A DNA stretch of 64,000 bases from Parasponia andersonii (GCA_002914805.1 JXTB01000081.1:1057376-1121375), one strand, 5' to 3'. Shown: positions 47,992 to 59,473, counted from the first letter of the stretch. Program-made: numbers and translations. Notes: a model not told the origin generated them from the letters alone.

Positions 47992-48214
47992 GTTTTAGAA
48001 ATTTTTAATTTCAAATATTATTTTATAAAATTTAAATTTCAGATTTTAAATCATAGAATACTAAAATTTCATGATAATATTTTTCGAATTTACCATATTT
48101 GGAATGTCAATTTACGACTTCGGTAGCAAATTGATAAGTCACAACGTTGGTTAGTACACATCTTGATTAGTGATATTTGTTTTTATTCGGAATGTGAATT
48201 TTACGGTTCGGCGA

Positions 48215-48241
48215 GTCATAATCTTAGCATTCGAGCGAACG

Positions 48242-48276
<35 letters not shown>

Positions 48277-48288
48277 TCATAATCTTAG
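48215..48288. mobile_element. Minimal poly(A) insertion flanked by 13-bp repeat
   Basis: GTCATAATCTTAG occurs at 48215-48227 and again at 48276-48288. Between the copies lie CATTCGAGCGAACG, a run of 33 A (48242-48274) and one G. A direct repeat of this length around a poly(A) tail is the signature of LINE-driven reverse transcription at a nicked target. Here almost only the tail was inserted. Confidence 0.6.
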
Positions 48289-48815
48289 TACACGTTAAAA
48301 AAGAAGACAAGAAAAAAAAAAGTAATAATTTGGTTGTCTCTATTGAATTAATTCTCTACGAATTGACCGAAACATTCTCATTCTGACCTGGCTGCCTTGT
48401 CTTTGGCCCTTCATTTTTCATAGCTAGGACAGCCGTGGCGTGGATTGTTCTCCACAGATAAAAATATGTGCTCAGACGCATATTAATCTTATCGGGATAA
48501 TTAAAATATATATATTTTAAAATATGATTTTTTTTGTAATTTTATTCTGATTTTTATATTTAAAATTTTTATAAATTAGTATTTTTTTTGTACAGATTAA
48601 ATAATTCGTGTTAATTGTTTTAAATTATTTTTAATAGATTTTTTTTGTGTTAATTAATATAAATAAAATATACTGAATTTTAGATTCTGATTCCGTTTTT
48701 TTATGAAAAATTTGTTGATTAATTATATAAAATATTAAAATTTGTAAAAAATTTAAAATATAAAAATATAATTATGTGCGAGACAAAATCAGATTTAAAA
48801 TTATAGAAAGATCGT
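48289..48815. other. AT-rich spacer upstream of MATE exon
   Basis: A more balanced stretch at 48350-48480 (CTGACCTGGCTGCCTTGTC, GGACAGCCGTGGCGTGG) could be part of the MATE upstream region. The rest is very AT-rich. No gene is seen. Confidence 0.4.
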
Positions 48816-48817
48816 AG

Positions 48818-48836
48818 AGTATATATGTATATATAT
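48818..48836 (+). promoter_or_regulatory. Possible TATA box of MATE gene
   Basis: AGTATATATGTATATATAT, about 600 bases before the start codon. The distance can be explained if the leader contains an intron: CCTG|GTGAGTAG near 48891 is a donor-like site and TATATTTGCAG near 49069 an acceptor-like site. This is inference only. Confidence 0.35.
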
Positions 48837-49431
48837 TATTTACTCTGTTTCAGCCCAACTAGGAGAAAGCTTTGCACTTCCTTGTTCCTGGTGAGTAGTG
48901 CCCTCTTCTTCTTACTTCTTCTGTTTTTGTTTATTTATTTATTCTTTTTCCTTTCCCCTAAATCTCGAAATTCTCCATGTACTTTCCAACAAATTAATAA
49001 GCCCCAAAGAACCAAAAATGGGAAATTTAATTATAAAATTAGTTCATAGTTTCTCTTTATATTTGCAGCTTTTCCGTTATTGACCCGGCTGAATGTCTTC
49101 TTCTTCTTCGTTTAGACTTCCTTTAATGGAGTCACTTCAATTATATACTATATGTTTGACATTCAAGCATGTTAATATATCTCTATATGATTCTGTAGAT
49201 GTTATAATTTATTCTTATCAACAATTTTTAGCCTTTAGGCATGACAAAACTACTCTTTTCCACTTACCCAGATAGGAAAATTGCTGAACCCAAGAGATAA
49301 ACAACCCAAGACAGAAAAAAAAAACAAAAAAAAAAAAGGGTCAGCCCATTACTTTTTTTTTCTTCGATTATTAATTAGATAAATAATTTTCTCTATTATT
49401 GAAGAGCAGCATAAATATTCATTATTAAATA

Positions 49432-49680
49432 ATGGGATCCACACGTGGTCCAATGGAAGAGAGGCTTTTGGGTGGAGGCGAAACAGAGGATCTAAAATGG
49501 AGAATTTGGAAAGAAGTGAAGTTGATGTGGAAAATAGCGTTTCCTTCGATGTTGGCCAGAGTGACATCGTTTGGAGTTCTCGTGGTGACTCAGTCGTTTC
49601 TCGGCCACGTTAGTGAGTTGGACCTCGCTGCTTTTGCTCTTGCCCAGACCTTTCTCCTTCGATTCATCAATGGCATTATA
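49432..49680 (+). CDS. MATE/DTX transporter, first coding exon only
   Basis: Encodes 83 residues from ATG at 49432 to a donor GTGAGT at 49681. The sequence MEERLLGGGETEDLKWRIW, KEVKLMWKIAFPSMLARVTS, QSFLGHVSELDLAAFALAQT and RFINGII matches the N-terminus and first membrane segments of plant multidrug and toxic compound extrusion proteins (DETOXIFICATION family), which export small molecules using a cation gradient. The usual length is about 480-510 residues with 12 membrane helices. The next exon normally starts near the GMSSA...TLCGQA block, and I do not find it in the remaining 14 kb on this strand. The gene is either split by a very long intron filled with transposons or truncated. Confidence 0.8.
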
Positions 49681-51592
49681 GTGAGTGTTGTTCTAAACAC
49701 AGTTCTTCTTCACTTAATGATTAATACTGCTATATATATATATATATATATATACATACTGCTCTTGTGCCGTTGTTTGTTTGCATTATTGTCCCCATGA
49801 TTAGGACCTACTGTTGCATAATTGTTGGTTCTGCTCAATGAAGTATCCGCGTTAGTCCAAAAAATGTCTTAAAAAATAAAGATCAATGACTTGAGTTCAA
49901 GAGAAAAAAGAATTATCTGGCACCTAATGGTGCTTAACACCACTAGTTACAGTGACGGAACACATCTAAATTTAATAGTATTAGTAATTTTTATTAGTGA
50001 CCAGTATTAAACACTACAACAAGGATTTAGCATTTTTTATAATAGTTAATGATATTAATATTGCCTAAAATATTATTGCAGCAACGTTTATTTTTTTTTT
50101 CTACAAATTATTAAATTTTTAACAAAAATAAATAATGTATAAAATCTAAAATTTAGTGATTATGATTAAAAACGATATTTTGATTCGTAGAAATGAATAA
50201 TACTTAATTATTCGTTTTATGTATAATTATTTTCTGTTAGAAAACTAACAATTATGATAAAAAAAATGATTATTATATTTATAATATAATTCAAAAATTA
50301 TTATTATTTAAATTAAAAATTAAAAAAAAATGATACAATATAATTCAAGAATTATTATTAAAAAAAAATAATTATTATATTTATAACATAATTCAAAAAT
50401 TATTATTATTTAAATTAAAAATTAAAAAAAATGATACAACGAAATATAATTCAAGAATTATTATTATAGATAACTTTTTCAGCAACGCAGGAGTCAGGAC
50501 CCATGCGAGGCTCATGGGACTCACGACAACCGCATACTGTTACTTTTATTCTTATTAAGTTCGAAAAATTCTTACACATCACAAAGGTATGAGACAAAAA
50601 CATAAATAAATAAAAAGGAGGACCACAAATATGAATAGGAGAAACAAATCTTTGATACAGTCTTGCAATAATGAAAAAGAAAAGCTATATTTTTAGAAAA
50701 ACAAATAGCGAAAATATAAAGAAACAGAAAGAGATTATAAATTTTATTTATTTATTTTAGTAGTTTTTGCCTCCGGATGAATATAGATTTAAAAAAAAAA
50801 TTTCTCTTAAATAAATAAAAAAATAATAATAAGCCATAAAAGCAATTTTAATTATTTTGATAAAACAATGCCAGAGCATAATTGAGAAAAATAAATAAAG
50901 AAGAACAAATATAATAATTAAGCAAGAGCAGCTGTAAAAATGTAAACTAACCATTCATTTCGCCTAACTCAACAAAATGATAAAGAAAAACCTATCACCT
51001 AACTCAACAAAATGATAAAGAGAAACCTAACTCAACAAAGTGATAAAGAAAAAAAGGACGAATTATAACTACTGAACCCATAGCCTTTATGAATATATTA
51101 TTTATATCTATATATGTATATCAAATACACAAGTGACCATGGTAAAATAAAGAGTACGATACGTAAGTAAGATTAAAAGTGTGAAAATAACGGTTCCCAT
51201 GTGCATCGTAACAACTTGAAAGTTGGCAAGGGCATTATGAAATTTTTTATGTCAATGAAGTGGGCAAAATGAGACAATCTATGTCGAGAAATTTAGTACA
51301 ATTTTAGAAAAGAATTAAAAAATATACAATGATTTAGTTTTTACATATCTGGTATCGCATTTTTTTTATAAAATATCATTTTAAAAAAATTACATTTTCT
51401 AAAAGATTTGAAAAATGTCATTTTTCAAAATAAGAACTAGTGACTAATAATCAATTTTCAAGCACCGAAGTTAGTAATCAAAAGTATTTATAACTAATAT
51501 ATAATTAATAATTGATAGCCAGTAACCAATTTTTAAATATTAGTAACTAGTAATTATTTTAACACTAAGAATAAAGACACTAATAACTGTTT
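49681..51592. repeat. AT-rich DNA with local tandem repeats
   Basis: This is intron DNA if the MATE gene is intact. It contains (TA)n at 49732-49753 and a CACTACAACAAGGATTTAGC start at 50014, which resembles a CACTA-type terminus but has no matching end. It also has a ~102-bp tandem pair starting near 50269 and 50371 (ATTATTATATTTATAA), and three short units of CCTAACTCAACAAAATGATAAAG at about 50963-51053. No exon is seen. Confidence 0.6.
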
Positions 51593-52218
51593 TAACACTA
51601 CAAAAAGAAAGGTCTTTCACGATACTTCATAAGTGCCTTAAAAAACCTATTAAGACATCTATAAAAGCGATATATATCTGGGTGCCCTAATAGGTGTAGG
51701 GTACCACGACATCTATTAAGCACCTTGGTATCCTAAGATACTAAGACACCATGATTGCCTACTTAGGTACCTCTACCAAGGATAAAGCGCCTTGGTATTC
51801 TTTCGAACAACTAAAAATTATTAACTTTTAAAAAATAAAAATAAAAAACTTAACAATATAATCATAGTCTAGTCCATGATCTAAAGTAAGTAGCTAAATA
51901 AGTAAATCAAAAAAATATAACTACTTAATATAATAATTTGCTCATGATCATATCCATATATAATCTAAAAAGTGAGTATATACATTGATTGATTTTCTAA
52001 GATAAACTAACATGATCATCTAATACTACGTAATTTAAATGAAAACAACGTAACAATCTAGCTCAAATGAGAAATTGTATTAGTTCATTACCTTTATTTT
52101 TCCTTTTTCTTTCTCTTTCTAAATATGTAAATTTCAAAGAATTTGTACATTACAATTCTAACATCAGAATAGAGAAATACTTCCAAAAAAATCCTAAGTT
52201 TTACAAGAAAAATGTATA

Positions 52219-52354
52219 GCCTCCTGCTTCTGCTCTGACTGTATCTTTGGCTCCAACTATGGCTGTGGCTGTAACTCTTACCCCTAGAATGAGATCGACC
52301 ATGACTAGCGCTAGGGCTCCTAGACGAGTGCCTTTTTGAATCATGCTTCTTAAC
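52219..52354 (-). pseudogene. Captured SR34/SF2-like gene: RS-domain exon
   Basis: On the minus strand, after an acceptor TTTTTTCAATAG, the frame reads VKKHDSKRHSSRSPSASHG and continues RSHSRGKSYSHSHSW and RYSQSRSRRLY. This matches the junction of the second RRM and the RS domain in plant SF2/SR34-type serine/arginine-rich splicing factors, where V-(K/R)-E-Y-D-S is followed by RS/SR dipeptides. The RS tail is much shorter than in a complete protein and soon degrades. Confidence 0.7.
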
Positions 52355-52469
52355 CTATTGAAAAAAAAAAGGAATAAATAAAATTAGGTAGAAAGAGAAA
52401 CAGAGAACCACCTTTCACCAAAAAAATAACAATAATACACCTAAAAAGGATAAAACAATGGTCCATACA

Positions 52470-52526
52470 CGAACACACGCGCTAGAAATTGCATTTTGGG
52501 AACTCAGAGCCATCAAGCTTTTTTAT
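52470..52526 (-). pseudogene. Captured SR34/SF2-like gene: RRM2 exon
   Basis: Minus-strand exon after acceptor TCTCTGCAG; it reads IKKLDGSEFPKCNF, then a stop and RVCSCM. The family sequence here is I-(R/K)-K-L-D-D-S-E-F-R-N followed by an aromatic/arginine stretch, so the identity is clear while the frame is broken. The donor side near 52463-52470 has lost a clean GT consensus. Confidence 0.7.
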
Positions 52527-52687
52527 CTGCAGAGATGATATCAAAAAAAGAAATTTGCAATTCACACATAAGATCCTCATCACAAATATAAGATACACTA
52601 GTTAAGGAACATTTATTAAACTACTAAAAACCCATGAATTTAATGGAGAATTTGATTTCTCAAGCCGAAAAGAGAACAGTAACTCAC

Positions 52688-52736
52688 CGCTACTTCATGT
52701 CATCAGAATTAGTATAGTCCACAGTTCCTGTTGTGC
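52688..52736 (-). pseudogene. Captured SR34/SF2-like gene: GTTG-VDYTN exon
   Basis: Between acceptor TATATAG and donor GTGAGT the minus strand reads GTTGTVDYTNSDDMK. This corresponds to the RRM2 block G-T-x-G-(I/V)-V-D-Y-T-N-x-(D/E)-D-M-K-Y-A of plant SF2/SR34 proteins. A one-base loss at the end gives a stop and a frame change toward the next exon, so it is non-functional. Confidence 0.75.
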
Positions 52737-52874
52737 CTATATAGAACCCCCCCAAAAAATCAAACGAAGAGAAAAAATAAAAGACAAGAATTGAACTTAA
52801 AACAGTTTTCTCACACCTAAGATCCTAAAAACCAGTTATTGATGGGGGCAATAAGACAAATGGTAAAAGCTCAC

Positions 52875-52935
52875 CATGCTCGCAAAAAAAATCATGTTTT
52901 CTGCAGTCCAATATTTCTTCAACTACCTACGAATT
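52875..52935 (-). pseudogene. Captured SR34/SF2-like gene: degraded upstream exon
   Basis: The minus strand ends CGAGCATG before a donor GTGAGC at 52874. The split codon joins in phase with the next exon's GC-ACA-ACA, as expected for the SR gene. The exon itself (VEEILDCRKHDFFCEH) only loosely resembles the RRM2 start and carries indels. A further short exon-like segment is at 53536-53557, between TTTGCAG and GTAAAC, and resembles the YGxIxxIxLK part of RRM1. Confidence 0.45.
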
Positions 52936-54738
52936 TTGATAACACTCTTCAGAAATTATACTCCCAATTTAACAAAGTCAAGGTAACAAATAGTTTGAGC
53001 TGACGAAGAACATTTCTTTTCCAAGTCAAAATGGTCTTATTGCATTTCATAAACTATATTTCTTTTTTCAGAAAAAAAGTGTTGTGTCCTCCATACAACA
53101 AAACAATAAAAACTATATCCCTTGATGATTATAAACATGAATAACAGAGTATAGACGTATCTATTTTTATCTCTCTCAAGAAAACAAAAATTAAATAGAA
53201 CAAGAAAAAGGGGAAAAAAAAAGTTATTAAGATAGGAGTTAGTAGTTGATAATATAAGGGAGACACATATATAACTTGATCCATTTGAACAATTCACTCA
53301 TAAATTACCAACAATGAAAAACGTGTTTTTATTCATCTGATAGACACAAGACTGCAACACAAATCAACCAACATTCATAAGCATAATTAGTTAATTACCT
53401 TGGCCTAGCTTAAATATGAAAGAGTCAAACGTGCCAAGATGTCTTTACTAACACAAGTAAAAGAAGCAAATTTCTCAAAACAACTAACATGTCAAGACAT
53501 TTTTCAAGGAAATATGCTCGAGAAGAAAAGTTTACCTTGTCAATAGAAATATGCCATCTGCAAACAATACTAGCAGTACCAATATCAACTCTGGAAGAGA
53601 ACTTTACACTTCACTTGGTCACATATATTACAACTGCAACAATCCATTTGTACATTCTCAGTTAGTATGCAACAATTTAAGAAAAATAACGAAAGGAACT
53701 CTTCATTGTGAGAAAGAATACACTACCAGTATCACCACTTGAGCTAAGATCCTTGCAAATCCTGGCAAACTCCCTGATGATATTCTAACAATGGCCTGGG
53801 ATACTGTTTTTGGAATTTCAAATGCTGTCTGTCGATGTACATTAACTTCATCTCAAAATCAGCAATATTATCGTGATCTTCATTCAGCAAAGAATTTAAA
53901 ACAAGCAATTGGGCATTCTATATAAATATTTAGTACTTTTATATCAAATAACTCACAAACTAAACCATATAGATCTAACACAACAAAAAGCAAAAGATAA
54001 TGCTAGCATAACAAAATCAGTTTCCAAAAACTAATCACGGACAAAAGTCTTCGAGTTCTACTTTTCTTTTCAAGAGAAATTGTTACTACGTAATGGAAAT
54101 TTCATTTAATCCTAATTTTCCTCCATTTCGCAGCTCTTTATAGCAAAAAAATATGTTATTAATTAGCAAACCCACGAACCAAATTACGAATTAAAAACAA
54201 AAACCCAACAAAATTTTAAAAAAATCACATCAAAAGTTCAAAACAAAAGAAACCCAGAAACGAAACGGTGAATTTTAGTTTGAATTTTTTACTGGGGCTT
54301 TTGAGGTGACAGAGTCGGAAGCGTCATCGGTCTTGATAGTAACCGTGTCATTGTTACTTGCCCTTTATCACTACTAGAGTCAAACATGGTTTCGAAAAAC
54401 AAAGTCTTCAGCAGAAACAAAAGAGAAAAATCATCAAAACGAAATGAATCGGAGAATACAGACGTCAGCAAATAGGTAGTCAAGAACAGTAAAAAGGGAG
54501 ATCAGAGCACCGACGTCGTTTTGTTGTAGCTAAAAAAAATGGCGGCCTTCGTGAAGGAGGTTGGGGGCACGGCTGCGGCTACTGTGGGAGAACCACGCTT
54601 GTACTAGGTCATTTTTGGGCCCTTATATAAAGGGATCCCATCTCGGCGCCGAGTGAACTCTATCACAGCACCTTATAGAGGCGCCGTGATATCCTCCTAC
54701 AACACGAGCTGTGGTAAAGACCTTTTTTGGTAGTGTAA

Positions 54739-56526
54739 AACTGGTATTTTTCTAAAAGAAATTTCAAAGTGATATTTTCGAGAAAATATAGTACAGGAAT
54801 TGAAAAAAATGACCTACAAAATAAAAAACAAAGAGATTTAAGGAAAAGGTAAGTGGGTATTTAACAAAAAGAAAAAGAAGGGGGGGGGGGGGTAGTGGGT
54901 AGGTAGGTAGATAGAAGGCTGGCAGGAAGGGTCGTTATGTCGGATAAGGGAGGAAAAAAAAGAAGATAATTTCAAAATATGTCTACTTTTTTCAGTGAGA
55001 AAACAACAAATTAAGGAGAAAAAAGACTTCATAATCTCTAATTAGCTATTGAGTTAATTGCACTAATAGCTTGTGAATTATAACCATTTTGTTCCCTCAC
55101 TTTTCAACTCATATAATTGATTACTCTGAATCATGCAACGGTAATAACAATAGTCTATTTATCATCAAATTGTTAATTTTTTGAGAGAAATTAGTCACAT
55201 GTAAAGCACTATAGGGTATAACATTTTGCATATAGCAGATATTAACACTTCATTGTTGGTCGATGAAACACAGGCGTAAATTAATGATTAAGACAGTTTA
55301 GTACAAAAATGGTAGGATAAATGACTCTCTTGGTTCCTAAATTAGGAGAAAAGTTTAACTTTAGTCTTTAAACTTTAAATTGCACTATTTTGGTCCTTAA
55401 ACTATTAAAAAAATTTAATTTTAGTTATTTTTGTTATATATTTTGTTTTATTCTTAATAGAAACACAATACAACATTATAAAGAGATTAATACATAAATT
55501 AAAATATTTAAAAAATGATTGGATGAACAAAAATTAGTTGCGTTCTGAATATAAATGCAATGTAAAATTATTCAAAATATGATTCTTTGCTAGAATTACT
55601 AATGCAGAAAGAGAAATACAACTCATGTGCTTATTCTGATAAGAATCAAATAAGACGTATAGCAAAAATGACTAAAATGAGACTTTCTACATAATTCAAA
55701 GACTAATAGAGTCATTTAACCAAGATTGTAATATTAGAATTTTGTACTATAATTCAAAGACTAATAGAGCCATTTAACCAAGATTGTAATGTTAGAATTT
55801 TGTACTAAAATAACCTAGTAGAGGAACCTCTTTTCATTTTCTAAGAAAAAACTGACAAAAATCAAAGCAAATATGACAAATTGGGTGGGGTATACAGTGA
55901 TTCCAAACAAATTTTATTCATTATCCATTCCTTCTTATTCTTAGGGTTTGGTTCGATGCTCCCACTTAATACAAAATTGAAGTCTAAACACGTTCATTAA
56001 TATGCTAAAGATCAAAGGCTCTCATCCCAGCTTATTCTAGCATGGAGAATTATAACCATCAAACAAAAGAGGTCTAAAAACAGATCCACACCTTTATGCA
56101 AAATATCAACTACAACAAAAGAACAAACATCAATAAAACTAATTAACAACAAAATCCCAGTAAATCTCAAGAATAAAATTCAACGTCTACTCTTATTCCA
56201 ATTGTGAGTTTAGTTTTACGAAATTACCCAAGTAATAAATTAATCTGAGATCTGCCGATTATAATTTAAAAAACAACACATGAAAGCAAGAAAAGCACAC
56301 GAATTTTAATTACTCTTAAATCGGCCAAACATGTGAACAATATGCTAAATGAGTGAAGATACAATCTATATGGTCTTAAAAAGTAAACATTAGAATCTCT
56401 TCTAGCTGTTGCCAAGCTTATAATATTCCCATTTGTAGTAGATCTTCAATCATCGCGCTTCCCATTAGTGACTAGAGTTGAACTTCCTTATAATCTGATT
56501 TGACATTTTAACAATAGAAATCAGCA
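54739..56526. repeat. Spacer with poly(G), small MITE-like element and tandem repeat
   Basis: A (G)14 run is at about 54879-54892, followed by TAGGTAGG repeats. At 55319-55717 a ~400-bp element has inverted ends AAATGACTCTCTTGGTTCCT and AAATGACTCTATTAGTCTTT (the latter read inversely). Its right end is duplicated in a 58-bp tandem pair (55691-55748, 55749-55806). The rest is AT-rich without recognised genes. Confidence 0.6.
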
Positions 56527-56531
56527 AAAAG

Positions 56532-56778
56532 TGAAGAAGAACGTGAGATGGAGAAAATATGATATAATTTTCATTGATATTGTTCAATGTATATACATAA
56601 AAACTGTATCAACAAATCTAATCACCTAAAGTCAAGGAACAAAAATTAAGGACTAATAGACAACTAAAAGATATGTACAACTAAATAACAACTAAAGATA
56701 TCTACAAAGATAATACAAATAAATAAATATATAAATGATAACTAAGAACTTTCTCTAATAAAAGATTTATCTTTATCA
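56532..56778 (-). mobile_element. 3' LTR of copia element
   Basis: On the minus strand it starts TGATAAAGATAAATC and ends GTTCTTCTTCA. The polypurine tract, minus-strand TTAAAGGGACA, lies directly before it (56779-56789). Confidence 0.85.
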
Positions 56779-57059
56779 TGTCCCTTTAAGATGGAGCTCC
56801 GGGAGGAGAGTCCAATCTTGTCCTTGAGATAAAAAAATCTAGTGCGTGGTAATGGTTTAGTAAGAGCATCAGCGAGTTGGTCATCCGAAGAGAGATGCGC
56901 AATACGAAGAGCACCACCCTAAACTTGTTCTCGAATGAAATGGAAATCAATGGCAACATGCTTCATGCAAGAGTAAAAACTTGGGTTAGAACATAATTGC
57001 GTAGCGTTAATATTATCACAATTAATCACGGATGATTGAGGTAGTGGAACATGGAGTTC

Positions 57060-57827
57060 AGTCAAGAGAGAGCAAACCCAAGTAAGCCTAGCGGCGGTGG
57101 AAGCAACAGATCTATATTCAACTTCTGTAGATTAACGAGCTATGGTGCGTTGCTTCTTTGAACTCCAGAAATGGGATTACGGCCAAGATAAATAACATAA
57201 GCACTTGTAGAGGAGAAATCACCCTTGTTACCGGCCCAATCAGTGCTAGAAAAGGCATGGAGGGACATTGGTGAATCATGGTAGAGATAAATACCATGAT
57301 CAGAAGTACCACAAAGATAGTGCAGGAGACATTTCACAGTAGACTAATGGTCAGGTGTTGGACGATGCATGTACTGAGAGAATTTGTTGACTGCAAAAGC
57401 GATGTTTGGTCGAGTGAGAGACAAGTACTGTAAGCCACCCATAATGGCCATGTATTCAATTGGATCAGTAAGGGTAGAGCCAGAATGTAGCGTAAGTGGT
57501 AGACTAGTACGAAAAGGAGTTGCTATCGATTTAGAGTTCATTATATTGGTACAAACAAGAAGATCAAGAATATACTGGCACTGAGAAAGAAGAATGCCAT
57601 GTTTGTGCGGAATTACTTCTATACTGAGAAAATAAGTAAGTGGCCCAAGATCCTTAATAGAGAATCATTTTGCAAGTGAGGTCATAACTTGGTTGACCAA
57701 TTCTGTATTGTCTACTGTAATTATAATGTCATTAACATAAACAAGGAGATATAGATAATAACTACTAGTGTCAAGGACAAAGAGAGATGTATCAGCATGA
57801 GAGTTTCAAAACTCAAAGCTGACAAGA
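57060..57827 (-). pseudogene. Copia RT C-terminal half and RNase H
   Basis: The minus strand reads from the RT palm: LLVYVNDIIIT where the family has Y-V-D-D, so the first catalytic Asp of the pair is Asn (about 57724-57750). Next come DLGPLTYFLSIEV, ILLSQCQYI, GGLQYLSLTRPNIAFAVNKF, SQYMHRPTPDH, CLLHYLCGTSDHGIYLY and the RNase H block SSTDWAGNKGDFSSTSAYVI. At least four stops are visible. The end of RNase H continues degraded to about 57000. Confidence 0.85.
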
Positions 57828-59473
57828 TGACTGATTCAAATTAATAAAGTCTTTTCCCAAGTGCAGGAGTGTCAAAGTAATAAATTACTCGGTGAGACCG
57901 AGGTCAATCCACAGAAAGACTAATGAATAGTACAAGACCATAACACATATATTACAAGAATAAAAATGATGAGAAAAAGTATGTTGTAGGATGATTGTGA
58001 CAATATGAAACAAAATGATAGAAATATAATGATATGAAGTTACAGAATTAAACAATTGCTAAGATTAGGGGATCCACTCCTAGTTATATTAAATAAGTAT
58101 AACTTAAGCTCTTTTATTACTCAATTGGAATCCACACACAATGGAGGTTCCAATCGGAATATTAATCATTAAAGGTCTATTATTAGTTATTTATGTGATT
58201 AGATTAGTTTTCTTAATTATCTTTTTGGATAACACTAACACTTGCAAATGTGGTCAAGCATTCATGGTACCACCTTATGTCCATAACAAATCAAACTCCC
58301 TTCCTAGCACAACTGGTGTAAAAGAAATTAAGTATTTGTTGTACCAATGGTTGACTACAATGAATCAAGACTCACCACTTAACAAGGAGGGTATTACGAT
58401 TGATTAAGAAAATTAAATAGCACATGTATAACAGTGATTAAAAGATATAAACATTGAAGTCCACCTAGAGTTTAGATTATACCTATCTTTTCCACAAGAG
58501 ATTTATTCTTTCAACTTAGCAACATGCAAGATTAAGTAAACATGATGAAGAAGAATAACAAGTATGAACACAATATGAACATAACTATAAATACAAAACT
58601 CTTACTATTTTGAAGGCAAACCAAGATTACAATAATATGAATAACAAGAGGAGAATAAAAGAGAGTGATCTTGTTCTCAAAACCAAGAGGATTCCTAAGC
58701 CTAACTTAAGCATATATTTATAGGAAAACTTAGAGATATAAAGTCAAAATTTGTAGACTAAAGATAAGAGCAAGTTGGCAACTTGTTTTGGTATATTCAG
58801 TCCCTTCCAAAAATATATCTGAAACTTCATGAATTTGGACGAAAACTATCTTGATCAAAGAAGAGAACTTAACCTTATCTCTTAGAAATCGTATGCTACT
58901 AAAATTGAATCCATTAGAGATGTATTTCTTGACTTATAGGAAAAATGGTAAAGATAGGTTCTGCTGAGTCAAAATTGGTTACTAATCTTATCATCTGGAA
59001 ATATTTAATATTTTTACCTAAATTTAGGCTTCTTTTGAATTTTCTTAATGAATAAATCATCTAGATATTTTTGTTTACGTGTTGATAGCATCAAGAATCA
59101 CTTCATTTAAGACTATAATGAGGCTAGAATAGACCAAATATTGAAGGGTGTCAGGCTAAACATAAATATAGTCTAATTTATAATATTATCCATTTGAGAC
59201 CCATTTTGAAATAATCTGGCTAGGTAGATCTTATAAATTGGGTTTAATGAAAAATTGAGTCTAGAATCCATGAGTTTATGAATTGTATCAAAATCCCATA
59301 TAATTTGGAATCTATGCTCATTTTATGAAACCTGCACTGAAACTAATATTTAGCATAAATTAGAGGTAATTAATATAAAAGTACTTTAAATTAGGGAATT
59401 TAATGAAATTCTAAGTGTATAATGATGATCTAATCTCATAATAAATGTATACAATTAGACGTTCATTACAAGA
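57823..59473 (-). mobile_element. Solo LTR of Athila-like family inside copia RT, TSD CAAGA
   Basis: CAAGA at 57823-57827 and 59469-59473 flanks a 1,641-bp LTR (57828-59468) that is homologous to 6840-8492 from end to end. On the minus strand it begins TAATGAACG (the other copy begins TGATGAATA, so its first G has mutated to A) and ends CAGTCA. No interior remains. It interrupts the copia RT gene between the segments equivalent to the fingers/palm. A plus-strand open frame at 58141-58407 corresponds to 7153-7359 of the first copy. Confidence 0.9.

Larger units (their letters stand above)
51593..54738. mobile_element. Non-autonomous CACTA transposon with TSD TAA
   Basis: The left end is CACTACAAAAAGAAAGGTCTTT (51596) and the right end, read inversely, is CACTACCAAAAAAGGTCTTT (to 54735). 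The 3-bp duplication TAA is at 51593-51595 and 54736-54738, the size made by CACTA (En/Spm) transposases. Subterminal DNA has repeated short motifs (CACCTTGGTAT, GCGCCTTGGTAT on the left; AGGCGCCGTG, CGGCGCCGAG on the right). No transposase gene is seen. The interior carries fragments of a host splicing-factor gene (52219-52930, possibly to 53557). Confidence 0.85.

Noticed and set aside
50014..50033. Second CACTA-like terminus (CACTACAACAAGGATTTAGC)
   Set aside because: No inverted partner end or TSD could be found between here and the proven CACTA element, so no element is called.
53745..53815. Segment GGCAAACTCCCTGATGATATTC resembling the GNLPGDI block of SR-protein RRM1, on the plus strand
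   Set aside because: It is in the opposite orientation to the other captured SR exons, the reading GKLPDDIL breaks off at once, and similarity is limited to about 20 bases.
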